64,000 bases of DNA from Bombyx mori (GCF_030269925.1 NC_085135.1:5456753-5520752); one strand, 5' to 3'; positions 21,758 through 33,360 are shown, counted from the stretch's first letter. The notes: generated by a model from the sequence alone, not told the origin. Program-made: numbers and translations.

Positions 21758-22157
21758 TTCCGATAGAGGCACCCGTCACGTGCGGACGTGCTCATCGTCC
21801 ACTCGGTCGCCCTGTCTTTGTTCGCCCGGCTTTTGTTAGCCCGGCCATTGTTCGCGCGGCCTGTGTTCGTGATACATCTGCCGACCAAGTGTGTTTCCTG
21901 GAAGCTTTTATTTGTTTTGTTTTAGTTATTTTTGTGTTCGTGGAACATTTGCCGACAAAGTGTTTTCCTGCAAGTATTTATTTGTTTTGCTTCTTTTTGT
22001 AATTTCTGTTTTGTTGTGCTTTTTCTTTGTCCTGTAGTAATCGCGCCGCATTGCCACCTGTGTTCAATAGAACCGCTCAGGTCCGAGAAGTTGGGGCCTC
22101 GCCGCAAGGCGAGTGTTTTCAAGACCCGGGGCCGCCCCACCTGGGTACTCAGCGATC

Positions 22158-23780
22158 ATGGACGCTGTATTCGTGGAATTCCTCCGACTTCGTCACCCAC
22201 AGCTCGCCTCAGAGTTTCTAGCTTTCAAGGCCAATCACACTGCGAGCTCTCTCGAAGACTCCGCCGTGCTCGCTGCTCCTGCGTCGCCTGTACCTGCGTG
22301 CAAAGCGTCTACATCGAGCACCGCAGCCTCCGTCGTGCCTGCCGTTCCCGCGTCGCCTATACTGGCGAGTAAAACTACTGCGTCGTCCGCCGTGGCCACC
22401 GTTCCAGCAGCGCGATCATCCGCGGCCTCCGTCGCGCCCTCCAAAACTCCTGCTTGTAGGTCACCTGCGCCCGCCACCTCGTCCTCCGACTCTGACTCGG
22501 AGATGGAGGTCGACCTCGCCCCCGCCTCATCGACGGATGGATTCACCCTGGTACAAAAGGGTAAGAAGCGTGCCGCGGAGTCTCGAGCTCTCGCGGCCGC
22601 TAAAATTAGCAAAGCCGCGAACACGTCGCGCCCCCGCCCTCAGACTCCCGTTGCGCCTCCAGCCCGTGCCACTCCGTCGCCGCGACCGGTGGCGCAATCT
22701 AAAACTCAGACCCCTCCCCCGGCTATCCTTCAAGAGAAGGCAGCTTGGGACCGAGTTTCCCTGGCCCTTAAGGCCAAAAATATTAATTTTGCCAGCGCCC
22801 GTAATCTCGCCAACGGGATTCAAATAAAAGTAACGACACCCGACGACCATAGGGCCCTCTCAAGTTACCTCCGAAAGGAGCGTATAAGTTTCCACACTTA
22901 TACGCTCCAGGAGGAGCGCGAACTCCGCGATGTCATACGTGGAATCCCGAAGGAGCTAGATGCCGATCTCGTCAAGGCAGATCTGATAGAACAAGGCCTA
23001 CCAGTAAATTCTGTGCACCGCATGCACACCGGCCGCGGTAGGGAGCCATACAATATGGTTTTAGTCGCCCTCCAGCCTACCCCCGAGGGTAAGCAAATTT
23101 TTAACATTCGGACCGTCTGTAGGCTCTCCGGTATTGCCGTCGAAGTCCCCCATAAAAAAGGCACTCCTAGTCAGTGCCATAACTGCCAACTGTACGGGCA
23201 CTCTTCCCGTAACTGTCACGCGCGCCCCCGATGTGTTAAATGTTTGGGCGATCACGCCACGGCCCTCTGCGCTCGCGACCAAAAAACCGCGACGGAACCG
23301 CCTAGCTGTGTCCTGTGCCGAACACAAGGTCACCCCGCGAACTACCGTGGATGCCCCCGAGCTCCAAAAATAAATCGCCGCGTCGCCCGTCAAAACCGCC
23401 TCCGAGCTTCCGGCCCAGACATCAAAGCCACGGTACCCTCTGTGCCGAAGGCTAAGCCTGCTTTCGTGCCGGCGTCGGTGCCCAGCGTCTCGGCTTGGGC
23501 TAAACCGTTGCCGTACACGAACACGGCTACAACTCTCTCCCCCGCGACTCGTCCCACCCCCGCGATACGTCCCTCCCCCGCGACCTGCCCTCCGACCGCG
23601 TCCGAAAATCTCGCTCTAGCGATCGACTTTTTTCAGTCGATCAACTTTGAGCGTGTTAACGCTTTGGGTGACGCCATTCGCGCCGCCTCCACTGCACAAC
23701 ATTTCATCGCCGTTGTGCAAGAATACGCTGACGTATACGCGTCGTTAAATACGTACGTCCTCCCCTCACTCCGCCGGTAA
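22158..23780 (+). CDS. BMC1 ORF1: Jockey-type gag protein
   Basis: 540 codons from ATG 22158 (MDAVFVEFLRLRHPQ). An acidic/Ser-rich N-terminal half is followed by FTLVQKGKKR, a fold found in Jockey gag (LALKAKNINFASARNLANGI...TYTLQEERELRDVIRGIP), and zinc knuckles CHNCQLYGHSSRNC, CVKCLGDHATALC and CVLCRTQGHPANYRGC. It coats element RNA. The stop lies 3 nt before the ORF2 ATG, so translation is probably coupled. Confidence 0.88.
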   Translation: MDAVFVEFLRLRHPQLASEFLAFKANHTASSLEDSAVLAAPASPVPACKASTSSTAASVVPAVPASPILASKTTASSAVATVPAARSSAASVAPSKTPACRSPAPATSSSDSDSEMEVDLAPASSTDGFTLVQKGKKRAAESRALAAAKISKAANTSRPRPQTPVAPPARATPSPRPVAQSKTQTPPPAILQEKAAWDRVSLALKAKNINFASARNLANGIQIKVTTPDDHRALSSYLRKERISFHTYTLQEERELRDVIRGIPKELDADLVKADLIEQGLPVNSVHRMHTGRGREPYNMVLVALQPTPEGKQIFNIRTVCRLSGIAVEVPHKKGTPSQCHNCQLYGHSSRNCHARPRCVKCLGDHATALCARDQKTATEPPSCVLCRTQGHPANYRGCPRAPKINRRVARQNRLRASGPDIKATVPSVPKAKPAFVPASVPSVSAWAKPLPYTNTATTLSPATRPTPAIRPSPATCPPTASENLALAIDFFQSINFERVNALGDAIRAASTAQHFIAVVQEYADVYASLNTYVLPSLRR

Positions 23781-23783
23781 TCA

Positions 23784-26665
23784 ATGGCGTACATTAGTAG
23801 AATAAAACCCTTATCCGTAACAATAGGATTTTTTAACGCTTACGGTCTCGCAAATCAACGTGATCAGGTTTGTGATTTTTTGCGTGACCATCAAATTGAC
23901 ATTTTCTTAGTGCAGGAGACCCTACTTAAGCCCGCGCGCCGTGACCCTAAAATCGCGAACTATAACATGGTCAGGAACGACAGGCTCTCTGCCCGTGGTG
24001 GTGGTACCGTTATTTACTATAGAAGAGCCCTGCATTGCGTCCCGCTCGATCCTCCCGCGCTCGCTAATATCGAAGCATCAGTGTGCCGAATCTCACTGAC
24101 GGGACACGCGCCGATCGTTATCGCGTCCGTTTATCTTCCACCGGATAAGATCGTTCTAAGCAGTGATATTCAAGCGCTGCTCGGTATGGGGAGCTCTGTC
24201 ATTCTGGCGGGCGACCTAAATTGTAAACACATCAGGTGGAACTCACACACCACAACCCCGAATGGCAGGCGGCTTGACGCGTTAGTCGATGATCTCGCCT
24301 TCGATATCGTCGCTCCGTTAACCCCGACTCACTACCCGCTAAATATCGCGCATCGCCCGGATATACTCGACATAGCGTTATTAAAAAACGTAACTCTGCG
24401 CTTACACTCGATCGAAGTAGTTTCAGAGTTAGATTCAGACCACCGTCCCGTCGTCATGAAGCTCGGTCGCGCTCCCGATTCCGTTCCCGTCACGAGCACT
24501 GTGGTGGATTGGCACACGCTGGGCATCAGCATGGCTGAATCTGATCCACCATCGCTCCCGTTTAACCCGGACTCTACCCCATCTCCTCAGGATACCGCTG
24601 AAGCCATAGACATCTTAACATCACACATCACCTCGACATTAGATAGGTCATCGAAACAAGTTGTAGCGGAGGACTTCCTTCACCGCTTCAAATTGTCCGA
24701 CGATATTAGGGAACTCCTTAGAGCTAAGAACGCCTCGATACGCGCCTACGACAGGTATCCTACCGCGGAAAATCGTATTCGAATGCGTGCCCTACAACGC
24801 GACGTAAAGTCTCGCATCGCCGAAGTCCGAGATGCCAGATGGTCTGATTTCTTAGAAGGACTCGCGCCCTCCCAAAGGTCTTACTACCGCTTAGCTCGTA
24901 CTCTCAAATCGGATACGGTAGTAACTATGCCCCCCCTCGTAGACCCCTCAGGCCGACTCGCGGCCTTTGATGATGACGAAAAAGCCGAGCTGCTGGCCGA
25001 TACATTGCAAACCCAGTGCACGCCCAGCACTCAATCCGTGGACCCTGTTCATGTAGAATTAGTAGACAGTGAGGTAGAACGCAGAGCCTCCTTGCCACCC
25101 TCGGATGCGTTACCACCCGTCACCCCGATGGAAGTTAAAGACTTGATCAAAGACCTACATCCTCGCAAGGCTCCCGGTTCCGACGGTATATCTAACCGCG
25201 TTATTAAACTTCTACCCGTCCAACTCATCGTGATGTTGGCATCTATTTTCAATGCCGCTATGGCGAACTGTATCTTTCCCGCGGTGTGGAAAGAAGCGGA
25301 CGTTATCGGCATACATAAACCCGGTAAACCAAAAAATCATCCGACGAGCTATCGCCCGATTAGCCTCCTCATGTCTCTAGGCAAACTGTATGAGCGTCTG
25401 CTCTACAAGCGCCTCAGAGATTTCGTCTCATCCAAGGGCATTCTCATCGATGAACAATTCGGATTCCGTACAAATCACTCATGCGTTCAACAGGTGCACC
25501 GCCTCACGGAGCACATTCTTGTGGGGCTTAATCGACCAAAACCGTTATACACGGGAGCTCTCTTCTTCGACGTCGCAAAAGCGTTCGACAAAGTCTGGCA
25601 CAATGGTTTGATTTTCAAACTATTCAACATGGGCGTGCCGGATAGTCTCGTGCTCATCATACGGGACTTCTTGTCGAACCGCTCTTTTCGATATCGAGTC
25701 GAGGGAACCCGCTCCTCCCCACGACCTCTCACAGCTGGAGTCCCGCAAGGCTCTGTCCTCTCACCCCTCCTATTTAGCTTATTCGTCAACGATATTCCCC
25801 GGTCGCCGCCGACCCATTTAGCTTTATTCGCCGACGACACGACTGTTTACTATTCTAGTAGAAATAAGTCCCTAATCGCGAAGAAGCTTCAGAGCGCAGC
25901 CCTAGCCCTAGGACAGTGGTTCCGAAAATGGCGCATAGACATCAACCCAGCGAAAAGTACTGCGGTGCTATTTCAGAGGGGAAGCTCCACACGATTTCCT
26001 CCCGGATTAGGAGGAGGAATCTCACACCCCCGATTACTCTCTTTAGACAACCCATACCCTGGGCCAGGAAGGTCAAGTACCTGGGCGTTACCCTGGATGC
26101 ATCGATGACATTCCGCCCGCATATAAAATCAGTCCGTGACCGTGCCGCGTTTATTCTCGGTAGACTCTACCCCATGATCTGTAAGCGGAGTAAAATGTCC
26201 CTTCGGAACAAGGTGACACTTTACAAAACTTGCATAAGGCCCGTCATGACTTACGCGAGTGTGGTGTTCGCTCACGCGGCCCGCACACACATAGACACCC
26301 TCCAATCCCTACAATCCCGCTTTTGCAGGTTAGCTGTCGGCGCTCCGTGGTTCGTGAGGAACGTTGACCTACACGACGACCTGGGCCTCGAATCAATTCG
26401 GAAATACATGAAGTCAGCGTCGGAACGATACTTCGATAAGGCTATGCGTCATGATAATCGCCTTATCGTTGCCGCCGCTGACTACTCTCCGAATCCTGAT
26501 CATGCAGGAGCCAGTCACCGTCGACGCCCTAGACACGTCCTTACGGATCCATCAGATCCAATAACCTTTGCATTAGATGCCTTCAGCTCTAATACTAGGG
26601 GCAGGCTTAGGGGCCCCGGTAACCGTACTCGTCGAACTCGACAAAGAGGTCGACGTGCAACCTAA
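23784..26665 (+). pseudogene. BMC1 ORF2: endonuclease and reverse transcriptase with one frameshift
   Basis: Begins MAYISRIKPLSVTIGFFNAY. Endonuclease motifs: FLVQETLL, VILAGDLNCKHIRWNSH, ELDSDHRPVVMKL. RT blocks: APGSDGISNRVI, YRPISLLMSLGKLYE, ALFFDVAKAFDKVWH, AGVPQGSVLSP, LALFADDTTVYYS. Near 25993 one G is missing relative to copy 2 (ACACG-ATTT against ACACGGATTT), so the frame moves by one. The C-terminal part continues (KVKYLGVTLDASMTF) to the stop at 26665. Without that change it would be intact. Confidence 0.88.
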
Positions 26666-26920
26666 CCCATGCATCAGCCCACTGAGTTTCTCGCCGGATC
26701 TTCTCAGCGGGTCGCGATTCCGATCCGGTAGTAGATTCATTCGCGAAACAATTGCTCTTGAGTTGTTAGGTCTCCTTCGGAGGCGCTCGGGCAGTTGTTA
26801 GCAAATCCCACCCCTCTTGGCTGAGCCTTTGCTCGCCCACCTGTCCTGGTGAAACTGGAAAGGCCTTCGGGCCACCAGTAAACTTTCAATCATAAAAAAA
26901 AAAAAAAAAGACTGCTAGCA

Positions 26921-28505
26921 GTTCTCGGTCGTACGGACTGTACCTCTTCTGGGATGACGTTAGTTTCCTGGAGAAAAAAGCTAATGGTGCCCAACCTTTT
27001 GTCGTTCGTTGCTGGAGCACAGCTCCGATAGCCTTATCTGAGGCATCAGTCTGGATGGCTAGTTCAGCGTTCACGTTCGGGTGTACTAAAAGAGCGGATT
27101 GACATAAGCAATGTTTACAGTTCTCGAAAGCTTGCTGTAGCGCTGGGGTCGCTTCAATCGGCTGTTTCCCTCTGCACTTTTCTCCACATAGCAGCGCGTT
27201 AAGTGGTGCCTGAATTTCTGCGGGTTTTGGTAGAAATTTTCTGTAAAAATTGATCATACCTAAAAAGCGTCGAAGCTCTTTAATCGTTGCAGGGAAGGGG
27301 AAATCTAAAATGGCTTGCACCTTCGATTCGAGCGGGCGTATTCCGGCAGAAGATACGTGGAATCCCAAAAATGTGACTTCTGGTTTGCCGAAGTGGCATT
27401 TAGCAACGTTGATTAGAACACCGTACTCTTGAAGACGCTGGAATAGTTTTTTTAAATGTTGGCGATGCTCTTCTTCGGATGACGAATATACCAAAATGTC
27501 ATCTAAGAAGACAAAGGCGAAGTCTAAGCCTCTGAGTACCTCATCCATGAAACGTTGGAATGTCTGCGCGGCATTCCGAAGTCCGAACGTCATGAACGGA
27601 AATTCGAACATGCCGAATGGTGTTGTTATTGCCGTCTTCTTGATGTCGTTAGGATGAACTGGTATCTGATTATAAGCCTTTATTAAGTCCACAGTACTGA
27701 ATATCGTCTTACCTGCCAGCTGGTATGTGAAGTCCTGAATATTTCTAACAGGGTATTTGTCTGGTATAGTGCGAGCGTTGAGTGCCCTGTAGTCGCCGCA
27801 CGGTCGCCAGCCGTCGTCCTTCTTACGTGCGAGGTGAAGAGGAGAGGACCACGAACTTTCGGATCTTCGAGCGGTGCCGTTCTGTAGCATTTCTTCGAAT
27901 TCCTTTTTAGCAATTTGGAGTCTCTCTGGGTCAAGACGTCGCGGGCGGCTGGTTACTGGCGGACCCGGGGTTATTCTTATATGATGCACCGTGGTATGCT
28001 TGGGATCAACGTGTTTACCAGCTGGACGAGTAATATCTGGATACTGGCGTAATAGGTCGTGGTATTTCGTACCTTCATGGCTCAGTACTGTGCGAACGGA
28101 TTGTAGTTCGTCGATCCGTCCCCGGTGTGGTGCTGTGACAAAAAGTGATGTGAGTCCGTCGAGTAGCCTTTTGTTTCTGCAATCGACGAGCAGGTTGTAA
28201 AAGCTGAGAAAGTCTACGCCAATAATCGGCTTTGATACATCAGCTATGACGAAACGCCATCGGAAGTCTCTTCGAAGGCCTAGGTCCAAGTGTAAGTTAA
28301 CGTGCCCGTATAATTCGTATTTTGTTTTGGCTTGTACAGGAATTCGTATTGCTGTACGTGGGTAAACGCATAAGTCCGACCCTGTATCGACCAGGTACTG
28401 CACCTTACTTTTTCGCTCTACGACGAAGATTCGGCCTGATGGCGCGGGACAACCGGTTGAGGCCACTAGCGGTTTCCCTTGGAGTTTTCCGAGGCGTAGC
28501 TGCAC
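26921..28505 (-). CDS. D pol, N-terminal piece: protease, reverse transcriptase, RNase H
   Basis: Protease site [12 protein letters not shown], then RT blocks [48 protein letters not shown] and the catalytic box [12 protein letters not shown] (FLDD in place of the usual YLDD), then RNase H start [18 protein letters not shown]. It overlaps the gag frame by about 40 nt in the -1 frame relative to gag, so pol would need a -1 frameshift. It is broken only by BMC1 at [10 protein letters not shown]. Confidence 0.87.
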
Positions 28506-29353
28506 GGCTGTCTACACTTCTTTGCCTTATCTCCAAACTCAAAGTGGTACCAGCAGTGTGGATGGTCGTCTGGTCGTTGCCGTGTTTGAGTTCTGGACCT
28601 GGAGCGTATGTGGCGCGAGTTTGACCTGGAACGGGTGTCGCGTCTTCCATGCTGTCTGCCACGGCGGCTCTGTATATTTACAAGTGCTTCTACTTGCCTC
28701 GACAGCGCTTCTATGCGTAGCTCTAATGTAGAACTGGGTGTACTTGTCGAAGTAGTCCTTGATCCGGCACTGGCTATTACTGGTGTTGACGGCTGCACTA
28801 TGTCCACGATGCGGTCGGCAAGCTCGGCTGCGCCTTCGAGGTCCAGCTTTGGTTGTGATGCTACAACAGTCTGTATGTTTACAGGTAACCGACTGGTCCA
28901 CACCGTCCGTAGAAAGTCGCTCGGAATGTCCGGTCCGGCCAAGTACTGTAGATGTTGTAGGAATTGGCTCGGCTTTCTATCTCCCAGCTCCTCGTGTTGC
29001 AGCAACTGTAGCGTTTTTTTTTCTCTGGACACGGTTATCCGACGGATTAGCTGCTCTTTAAACGTTTTGTATTTATCCATAAGCGGTGGTGCAGTTAGGA
29101 TGTCTTTCATCACCCTAGCGTACTCCTGGTTGAGCTGTGATGACACCGTGTGGTACATGGTGCTGTCGCTATTTATGCCAGCGAGGGCAAATTGGCCTTC
29201 GACTTGCGCAAACCACACCTCCGGTTCTTCAGGCCAGAAGGGCGGCACTCGTACAGACACTCGGCTCACCTCTGAGTACGGCCCTGTGTTTTCTCCGCTA
29301 CCGCCGGTATCTTCACTTGTTGACGCGCTGCTCTTATCTTTTTTGGAAGCCAT
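28466..29353 (-). CDS. D gag: nucleocapsid with CHCC finger
   Basis: 296 codons from ATG 29353 ([18 protein letters not shown]). It contains [19 protein letters not shown], the conserved capsid start of CsRn1-type gag, an Arg/Ser-rich stretch ([16 protein letters not shown]) and the finger [18 protein letters not shown]. This Cys-His-Cys-Cys spacing replaces the usual CCHC and marks the CsRn1/Kabuki group. The frame is intact. Confidence 0.87.
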   Translation of the reverse strand: MASKKDKSSASTSEDTGGSGENTGPYSEVSRVSVRVPPFWPEEPEVWFAQVEGQFALAGINSDSTMYHTVSSQLNQEYARVMKDILTAPPLMDKYKTFKEQLIRRITVSREKKTLQLLQHEELGDRKPSQFLQHLQYLAGPDIPSDFLRTVWTSRLPVNIQTVVASQPKLDLEGAAELADRIVDIVQPSTPVIASAGSRTTSTSTPSSTLELRIEALSRQVEALVNIQSRRGRQHGRRDTRSRSNSRHIRSRSRTQTRQRPDDHPHCWYHFEFGDKAKKCRQPCSYASENSKGNR

Positions 29354-29367
29354 GATGCACCCGTGAT

Positions 29368-29383
29368 CACGTCGGGGTCACCA
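29368..29383 (-). promoter_or_regulatory. Primer-binding site of D (tRNA-Trp type)
   Basis: The element strand reads TGGTGACCCCGACGTG two bases inside the 5' LTR, complementary to the tRNA-Trp 3' end (CACGTCGGGGTCACCA). This primer choice is known for CsRn1-group elements. Confidence 0.88.
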
Positions 29384-29385
29384 AT

Positions 29386-29773
29386 TGTAGCGGGTTATAT
29401 TCAGGTATAAACCCACTAACTGTCGATACGTCCAGGAATCGAACCCGAACGGCGTCCGACCACAAGCAAACGATGTCGGTAAATTAAACGAAACAATACG
29501 AGAAATAGATATATATTACGACAACACGATACACTACAGATTATTAACAAATTAACGAGACACAAAACAAACGATTAACAAATATATGAATTTACAATAA
29601 TGAGAGAGAAACGCGCGATCAGTACGAGGCTTTGTGGCGGACTGCTGGTGCAGCAGCCCGGCGTCACCTGCGATAACGCGACCGCGCGTTGGCTCCTGAT
29701 TGGCGCGCGCACGCATCACCTGATTTTTGCGCGCAGGTCCGCACTCAGGTAGCCGTGGCAGGATGATGCCACA
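29386..29773 (-). repeat. 5' LTR of element D
   Basis: 388 bp, TG...CA, followed by the ATAG duplication at 29774-29777. It matches 8617-9004. The minus strand carries promoter and polyadenylation functions by analogy with the family; no specific TATA could be singled out. Confidence 0.93.
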
Positions 29774-29777
29774 ATAG

Positions 29778-30330
29778 TTTCGAAAATTTTCGAAAAACAA
29801 GAAGTTAAAGAAATGGGTCTGTGGGAATTGATACAGTTGGGATCCTTGTAAAGTTTTAAAATCGGTACTACATGTTGAGTTTTCCAAATCGGAGGAATAC
29901 AGTTGTTTTGCCAAAGATCATTAACTATTTGACATAAAATTTCCTTGGCGTACTGGGGAAGATTTTTGATTACTTTATAAGGGATGAAATCAGGACCAGG
30001 GGAGGTTTCCTTTTTATTTTCTAACGCAGTCGCAAATTCGCCCATAGAGAATGGGTCTCCCATCCATTGAGCCTCCGGTTTTCCGTGGCTGTTAAAAAAA
30101 TCTTGTAACTTAGATTCGGAAATTTCATTGTCAGAACCAGTTATCGAGTCCAAAAACAAAGATGCATTAGCGGGATTTTGAAAGAAACTTGAAGACGAAG
30201 AAATATTATTGAGTTTAGCGTGTTTAAATCTACGAATGTGATCCCAAATAATTTTACTCGAAGTCATTCGATTGAATGATGAACAAAGATTCATCCAGCT
30301 TGAACGTTTTATTTCATATAAACGTTTTCT
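29778..30330 (-). pseudogene. C ORF2, first RT blocks
   Basis: Continues the endonuclease frame after a one-base shift near 30330. It encodes the linker (EIKRSSWMNLCSSFNRM), ETSPGPDFIPYKVIKNL, WKTQHVVPILK and INSHRPISLTSCFSKIFETI. It is cut by the D insertion. Confidence 0.8.
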
Positions 30331-31432
30331 TCAAAGCGTCCAGCTTTTTGAAAATAATATAGTTTTCCATATTTGGATAATGCTTGTACGATAATAAAGC
30401 AACTTTGGCTTGTAAAACTACGCGGTCACAATCAGCATTCCACCAAGGAACAGCTTTGGAACAATTCCGTTTTTTGTGCGAGTAACACTTTTTGTCAAAA
30501 GTCATTAATATGTCATGTAAAATACTCAAAAACATATTATAATTTTCAAGAGGGTTATCAGCGAAGCTAAAACTTGAAAACTCACTTTCACATAACTTAT
30601 TAAACTTTGACCAGTCAATCTTATTAAAATTTATGTTAGCTAAAGAGGTATTATCTAGTGTATCAACTTGATTTATTGAAGAGGTGGTCGGGCCAAAGGA
30701 AGGAAGGAAAGGAAGAAAAGCATCGTTAAAGACTTCAATAAGTAGTGGGAAATGATTACTACTGAGCAAATCATCAAGGACAGAAACTGTGCAACTAGAG
30801 CTAAGAGCAGGGGAAGCGAATACTAGATCCAATACATTTCCTTGTTGACCAAATGGAGCAAAGGTTGTGATTGTGTCATCATTTAAACAAACTAACTCAG
30901 AACTTTCCACATAATCATGAAGGGCTTTACCTCTTCTATCATTGACTCTTGAACTCCAGGAAGCATGATGTGCATTGAAGTCACCAATTATTAAATAATT
31001 ATTTGAAACAAATTTAGAACATGAATCTTTCAATAAATTAATAGTGAACTTACCATTTGGTGGTGGAGGAATGTAAACACATAGAATGTCAAAAGAAAAA
31101 TTATTAATGTGAACTGTAATTAAGATATTTTGAAAATGATATTGAGAAATTGTGTCTATTATTTTAAATTTATACTTAGAGCGTAATGCAATAGCAACCC
31201 CACCATGTGGGTGGTTGGAATCTCTTCTTATAACATTAAATCCAGGTAATTTGATGATTTTATGTGAAGTTAACCAGGTTTCATTGAATAAAATCATATC
31301 AACACACTTGTCAAGTTTACTGAGGAAATCTTTAAGTTGATCTAATTTAGGAAATAAACTTCTAGAGTTCCAATGAATGATATTAAACTGACCAACAGAA
31401 TTATGCATATAAGATTGAGTAGAACTAACCAT
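30314..31432 (-). pseudogene. C ORF2, endonuclease domain
   Basis: Starts at ATG 31432 (MVSSTQSYMHNSVGQFNI). APE-type endonuclease motifs: IIHWNSRSLFPKLDQL, DMILFNETWL, YLIIGDFNAHHASWSSR and SSNHFPLLIEV. The start lies three bases after the ORF1 stop (TAA-ATT-ATG), so ORF2 is probably read by reinitiation. The frameshift at about 30330 separates it from the RT. Confidence 0.85.
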
Positions 31433-31435
31433 AAT

Positions 31436-32140
31436 TTATGATGTAAAATTTGTTACTAGCATTTCTGTAATTAATTGAGTAGATATAGGTCCAGAAGGGG
31501 ATTTAGAATCCTTTTTTTTTAACAATTCTATTAAAGTTTTTGTAATGGTTCTGAGGACAATTTCTGAATTGATAATGTCTGAAATTAAAGCCCTACCTTG
31601 AGGGGTCTTTGCAGATATAGGTATGCCAGAAGAGGTCACGGGGTTCTTAATAACAGGATTCTTTAGTATCGCTGCGTATGATGTTTGCTTGCCGATAATC
31701 TTATTTTTTACTTCAGCAACCTTGGCTGCCTTTACTGAGCAAGAGTAAGAAACTGCAGAATGTGGCCCACTGCAGTTGGAGCACTTGAAGATGTTGGGAG
31801 TGCTGCACTCCCTATAAAAATGATTGCCTGAACAAATAGAGCAAACTTGAGTGGCTTTACAGGCACCACTTCCATGTCCAAATTTGTAGCATTTGAAGCA
31901 CTGTAACACAGGTCTAATATAATCCGAAACATGCATCCAAATATGCTCGTATGTGACATGATCAGGATGGCTAGATGTCAAAAATGTAACCAGCACAGTT
32001 TGCAGTGGCTTGTCACTTCCATTTTCTTGTTTTTTGAAAAATCTTTTTACTCCGAGTATTGTGCATGTAGCTTTTAAATTTACTAAAAGAGATTCTTCAT
32101 CTAATTCCACAGGAGCTCGAATAATTCCTTGACTCTCAAT
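31436..32140 (-). pseudogene. C ORF1, gag-like zinc-knuckle protein (5' end missing)
   Basis: Open from the SINE boundary (TIESQGIIRAPVELDEES) to the stop at 31436. Knuckles CFKCYKFGHGSGAC, CSICSGNHFYREC and CSNCSGPHSAVSYSC, then a basic tail. The N-terminal domain has been lost where the Bm1 sequence starts at 32141. Confidence 0.82.
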
Positions 32141-32534
32141 TGTGTTAAGTGGTTACTGAAGCCCATAGACGTCCACAACGTAAATGCCCCACCCACCTTG
32201 AGATAAGATCTAAGGTCTCAAGTATAGTTACAATGGCTGCCCCACCCTTCAAACCGAAACGCATTACTGCTTCACGGCAGAAATAGGCAGGGTGGTGGTA
32301 CCCACCCGCGCGGACTCACAAGAGGTCCTACCACCAGTAATTACGCAAATTATAATTTTGAGGGTTTCATTTTTATTACACGATGTTATTCCTTCACCGT
32401 GGAAATCAATCGTGAACATTAAAATTTGTTGAGTACGTATTTCATTACAAAAATTGGTACCCGCCTGATATTCGACTACCGGTGCATCGCTCAACACGAT
32501 TGCACCGGACGTCTTATGCGTTAGGCCACGACGA
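32141..32534 (-). mobile_element. Bm1: Bm1 SINE, copy 1 (3' end truncated)
   Basis: Minus-strand SINE. Its 5' end near 32534 has the tRNA-like A-box region (GTCGTGGCCTAACGC) and a B-box-like segment near 32480 that has lost the TTCGAATCC core (CGAATATC). The body matches copy 2 at 50650-51095 throughout. It stops at about 32141 without the A tail, so the 3' end is missing at the C boundary. Confidence 0.85.
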
Positions 32535-32713
32535 GTTTAAAAATATAAAATAAATAAAAAATATAAAATATAAAAATTTCGGCGTTCATTTTTCGCGGCG
32601 AAAACAACTAAACTCATTTAATCACTGTACTATTCGCCGCGACTACCGCTCGACTCCGTGGCTCGCGCCGTCCTTATTCATGCATTTGTTTTGCTCGCCC
32701 GCCGCATCGTAAG
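32535..32713. other. Short anonymous segment ending in the hAT target duplication
   Basis: An AT-rich run (AAATATAAA repeats) is followed by CG-rich sequence with many CGCCG and CGCGGCG words. It resumes after the hAT element at 35864-36057, and the two halves join at ATCGTAAG. No coding sense was found; it may be an unrecognised repeat. Confidence 0.5.
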
Positions 32714-32999
32714 CAGCGCTGTCAGATGTACCATTTAAATAGTATTTGTACGACTATTTCAAAATTTTTTCCTTGTACAATCGCAATACGAAAGTCGTAC
32801 GGCTAAAATACTACTTTTTAAAACCTAGCTGTCTTTTATTTAAATGTTTAAAAATTCTAGTTTATACTATATTTGGAAACATTTACAGTAACAGTATATA
32901 AGTAGTTAACAACATACAGTTAGAGAACGAACGAACTCGCTTCGTCAACATCTAAGTCTATGGTCTATGGTCTATGGCTTATGTTCACTTAGTAGTCTG

Positions 33000-33360
33000 T
33001 GGAAGGATGATATTTTATATTTGGTTGGAGACTTTTTGCGATATGATTTAAATGACCCTATTTTATCAAAATTGCAATGCTTACTGCCCACAAATGCAAT
33101 ACCTATCTAACTCATACAGAAATAAGATCCCATCCCTACAGCCTTTGATGATATTGGTCCCTCGAATTGTAGGCAATGAGAATGAGATGCAAAAAATTGA
33201 TAAAGAATGGCGAAATCTGCCAAATACAATACATAAAAAGATTAATTTGACAACAAGCCCTGATAACTTTTGGGGCGATGTTAATAGACATTTTGAAGAG
33301 TATAAGTCGATATCCCAATTTTCACTAAAATTAGAAATAGTTTATCCAATGAAAGTATCA
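33000..33360 (+). pseudogene. hAT transposase remnant, dimerisation region
   Basis: Two frames together encode YLVGDFLRYDLNDPILSKLQ and, after a shift near 33110, DKEWRNLPNTIHKKIN, DNFWGDVNRHFEEYKSISQF and LEIVYPMKVS. This is the C-terminal hAT dimerisation layout just before the usual N-A-x-x-E-R-x-F-S block. LINE G interrupts at that point. The N-terminal two thirds, including the catalytic residues, are absent. Confidence 0.7.

Larger units (their letters stand above)
21758..26908 (+). mobile_element. BMC1: BMC1-type Jockey LINE 'F', near full length
   Basis: 5.15 kb, matching the known 5.1-kb BMC1 of silkworm, with a 400-bp 5' UTR, ORF1, ORF2, a 3' UTR ending TCAATCAT and about 15 A, and a 12-bp target duplication. 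It lies opposite to D. A single-base deletion near 25993, seen by comparison with copy 2 at 61639-64000, is the only clear defect. Confidence 0.9.
8617..29773 (-). mobile_element. Ty3/Gypsy LTR retrotransposon 'D', CsRn1/Kabuki type, with nested S and F
   Basis: Both LTRs are complete (8617-9004 and 29386-29773, 388 bp each, TG...CA on either strand) and flanked by ATAG (8613-8616 and 29774-29777). By eye they differ at about three positions, so the insertion is recent. The primer site matches the 3' end of tRNA-Trp, and the gag has the CHCC-type finger (CWYHFEFG...C...C), both features of the CsRn1/Kabuki group. Gag and pol frames are open apart from insertions S (9695-20893) and F (21758-26908). 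Net length without insertions is about 4.8 kb. Confidence 0.9.
1..32140 (-). mobile_element. Outer host LINE 'C' (non-LTR retrotransposon), split into three pieces
   Basis: C reads on the minus strand in three pieces: 29774-32140 (end of ORF1, ORF2 endonuclease, first RT blocks), about 8258-8616 (middle RT) and 1-580 (late RT with FADD). The protein joins smoothly across the Gypsy insertion: FSKIFETI at 29774-29800 continues as MLKNRLEWF at 8590-8616. It also joins across LINE A, where a residue run ending STKG meets TPQGCVLSP. The 5' end is cut at 32140 by a Bm1 SINE and the 3' end lies left of the window. ORF1 zinc knuckles plus an APE-type endonuclease put it in the I/Jockey group; the clade is not certain. 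Frameshifts near 249 and 30330 and a stop near 150 make it a dead copy. Confidence 0.85.
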
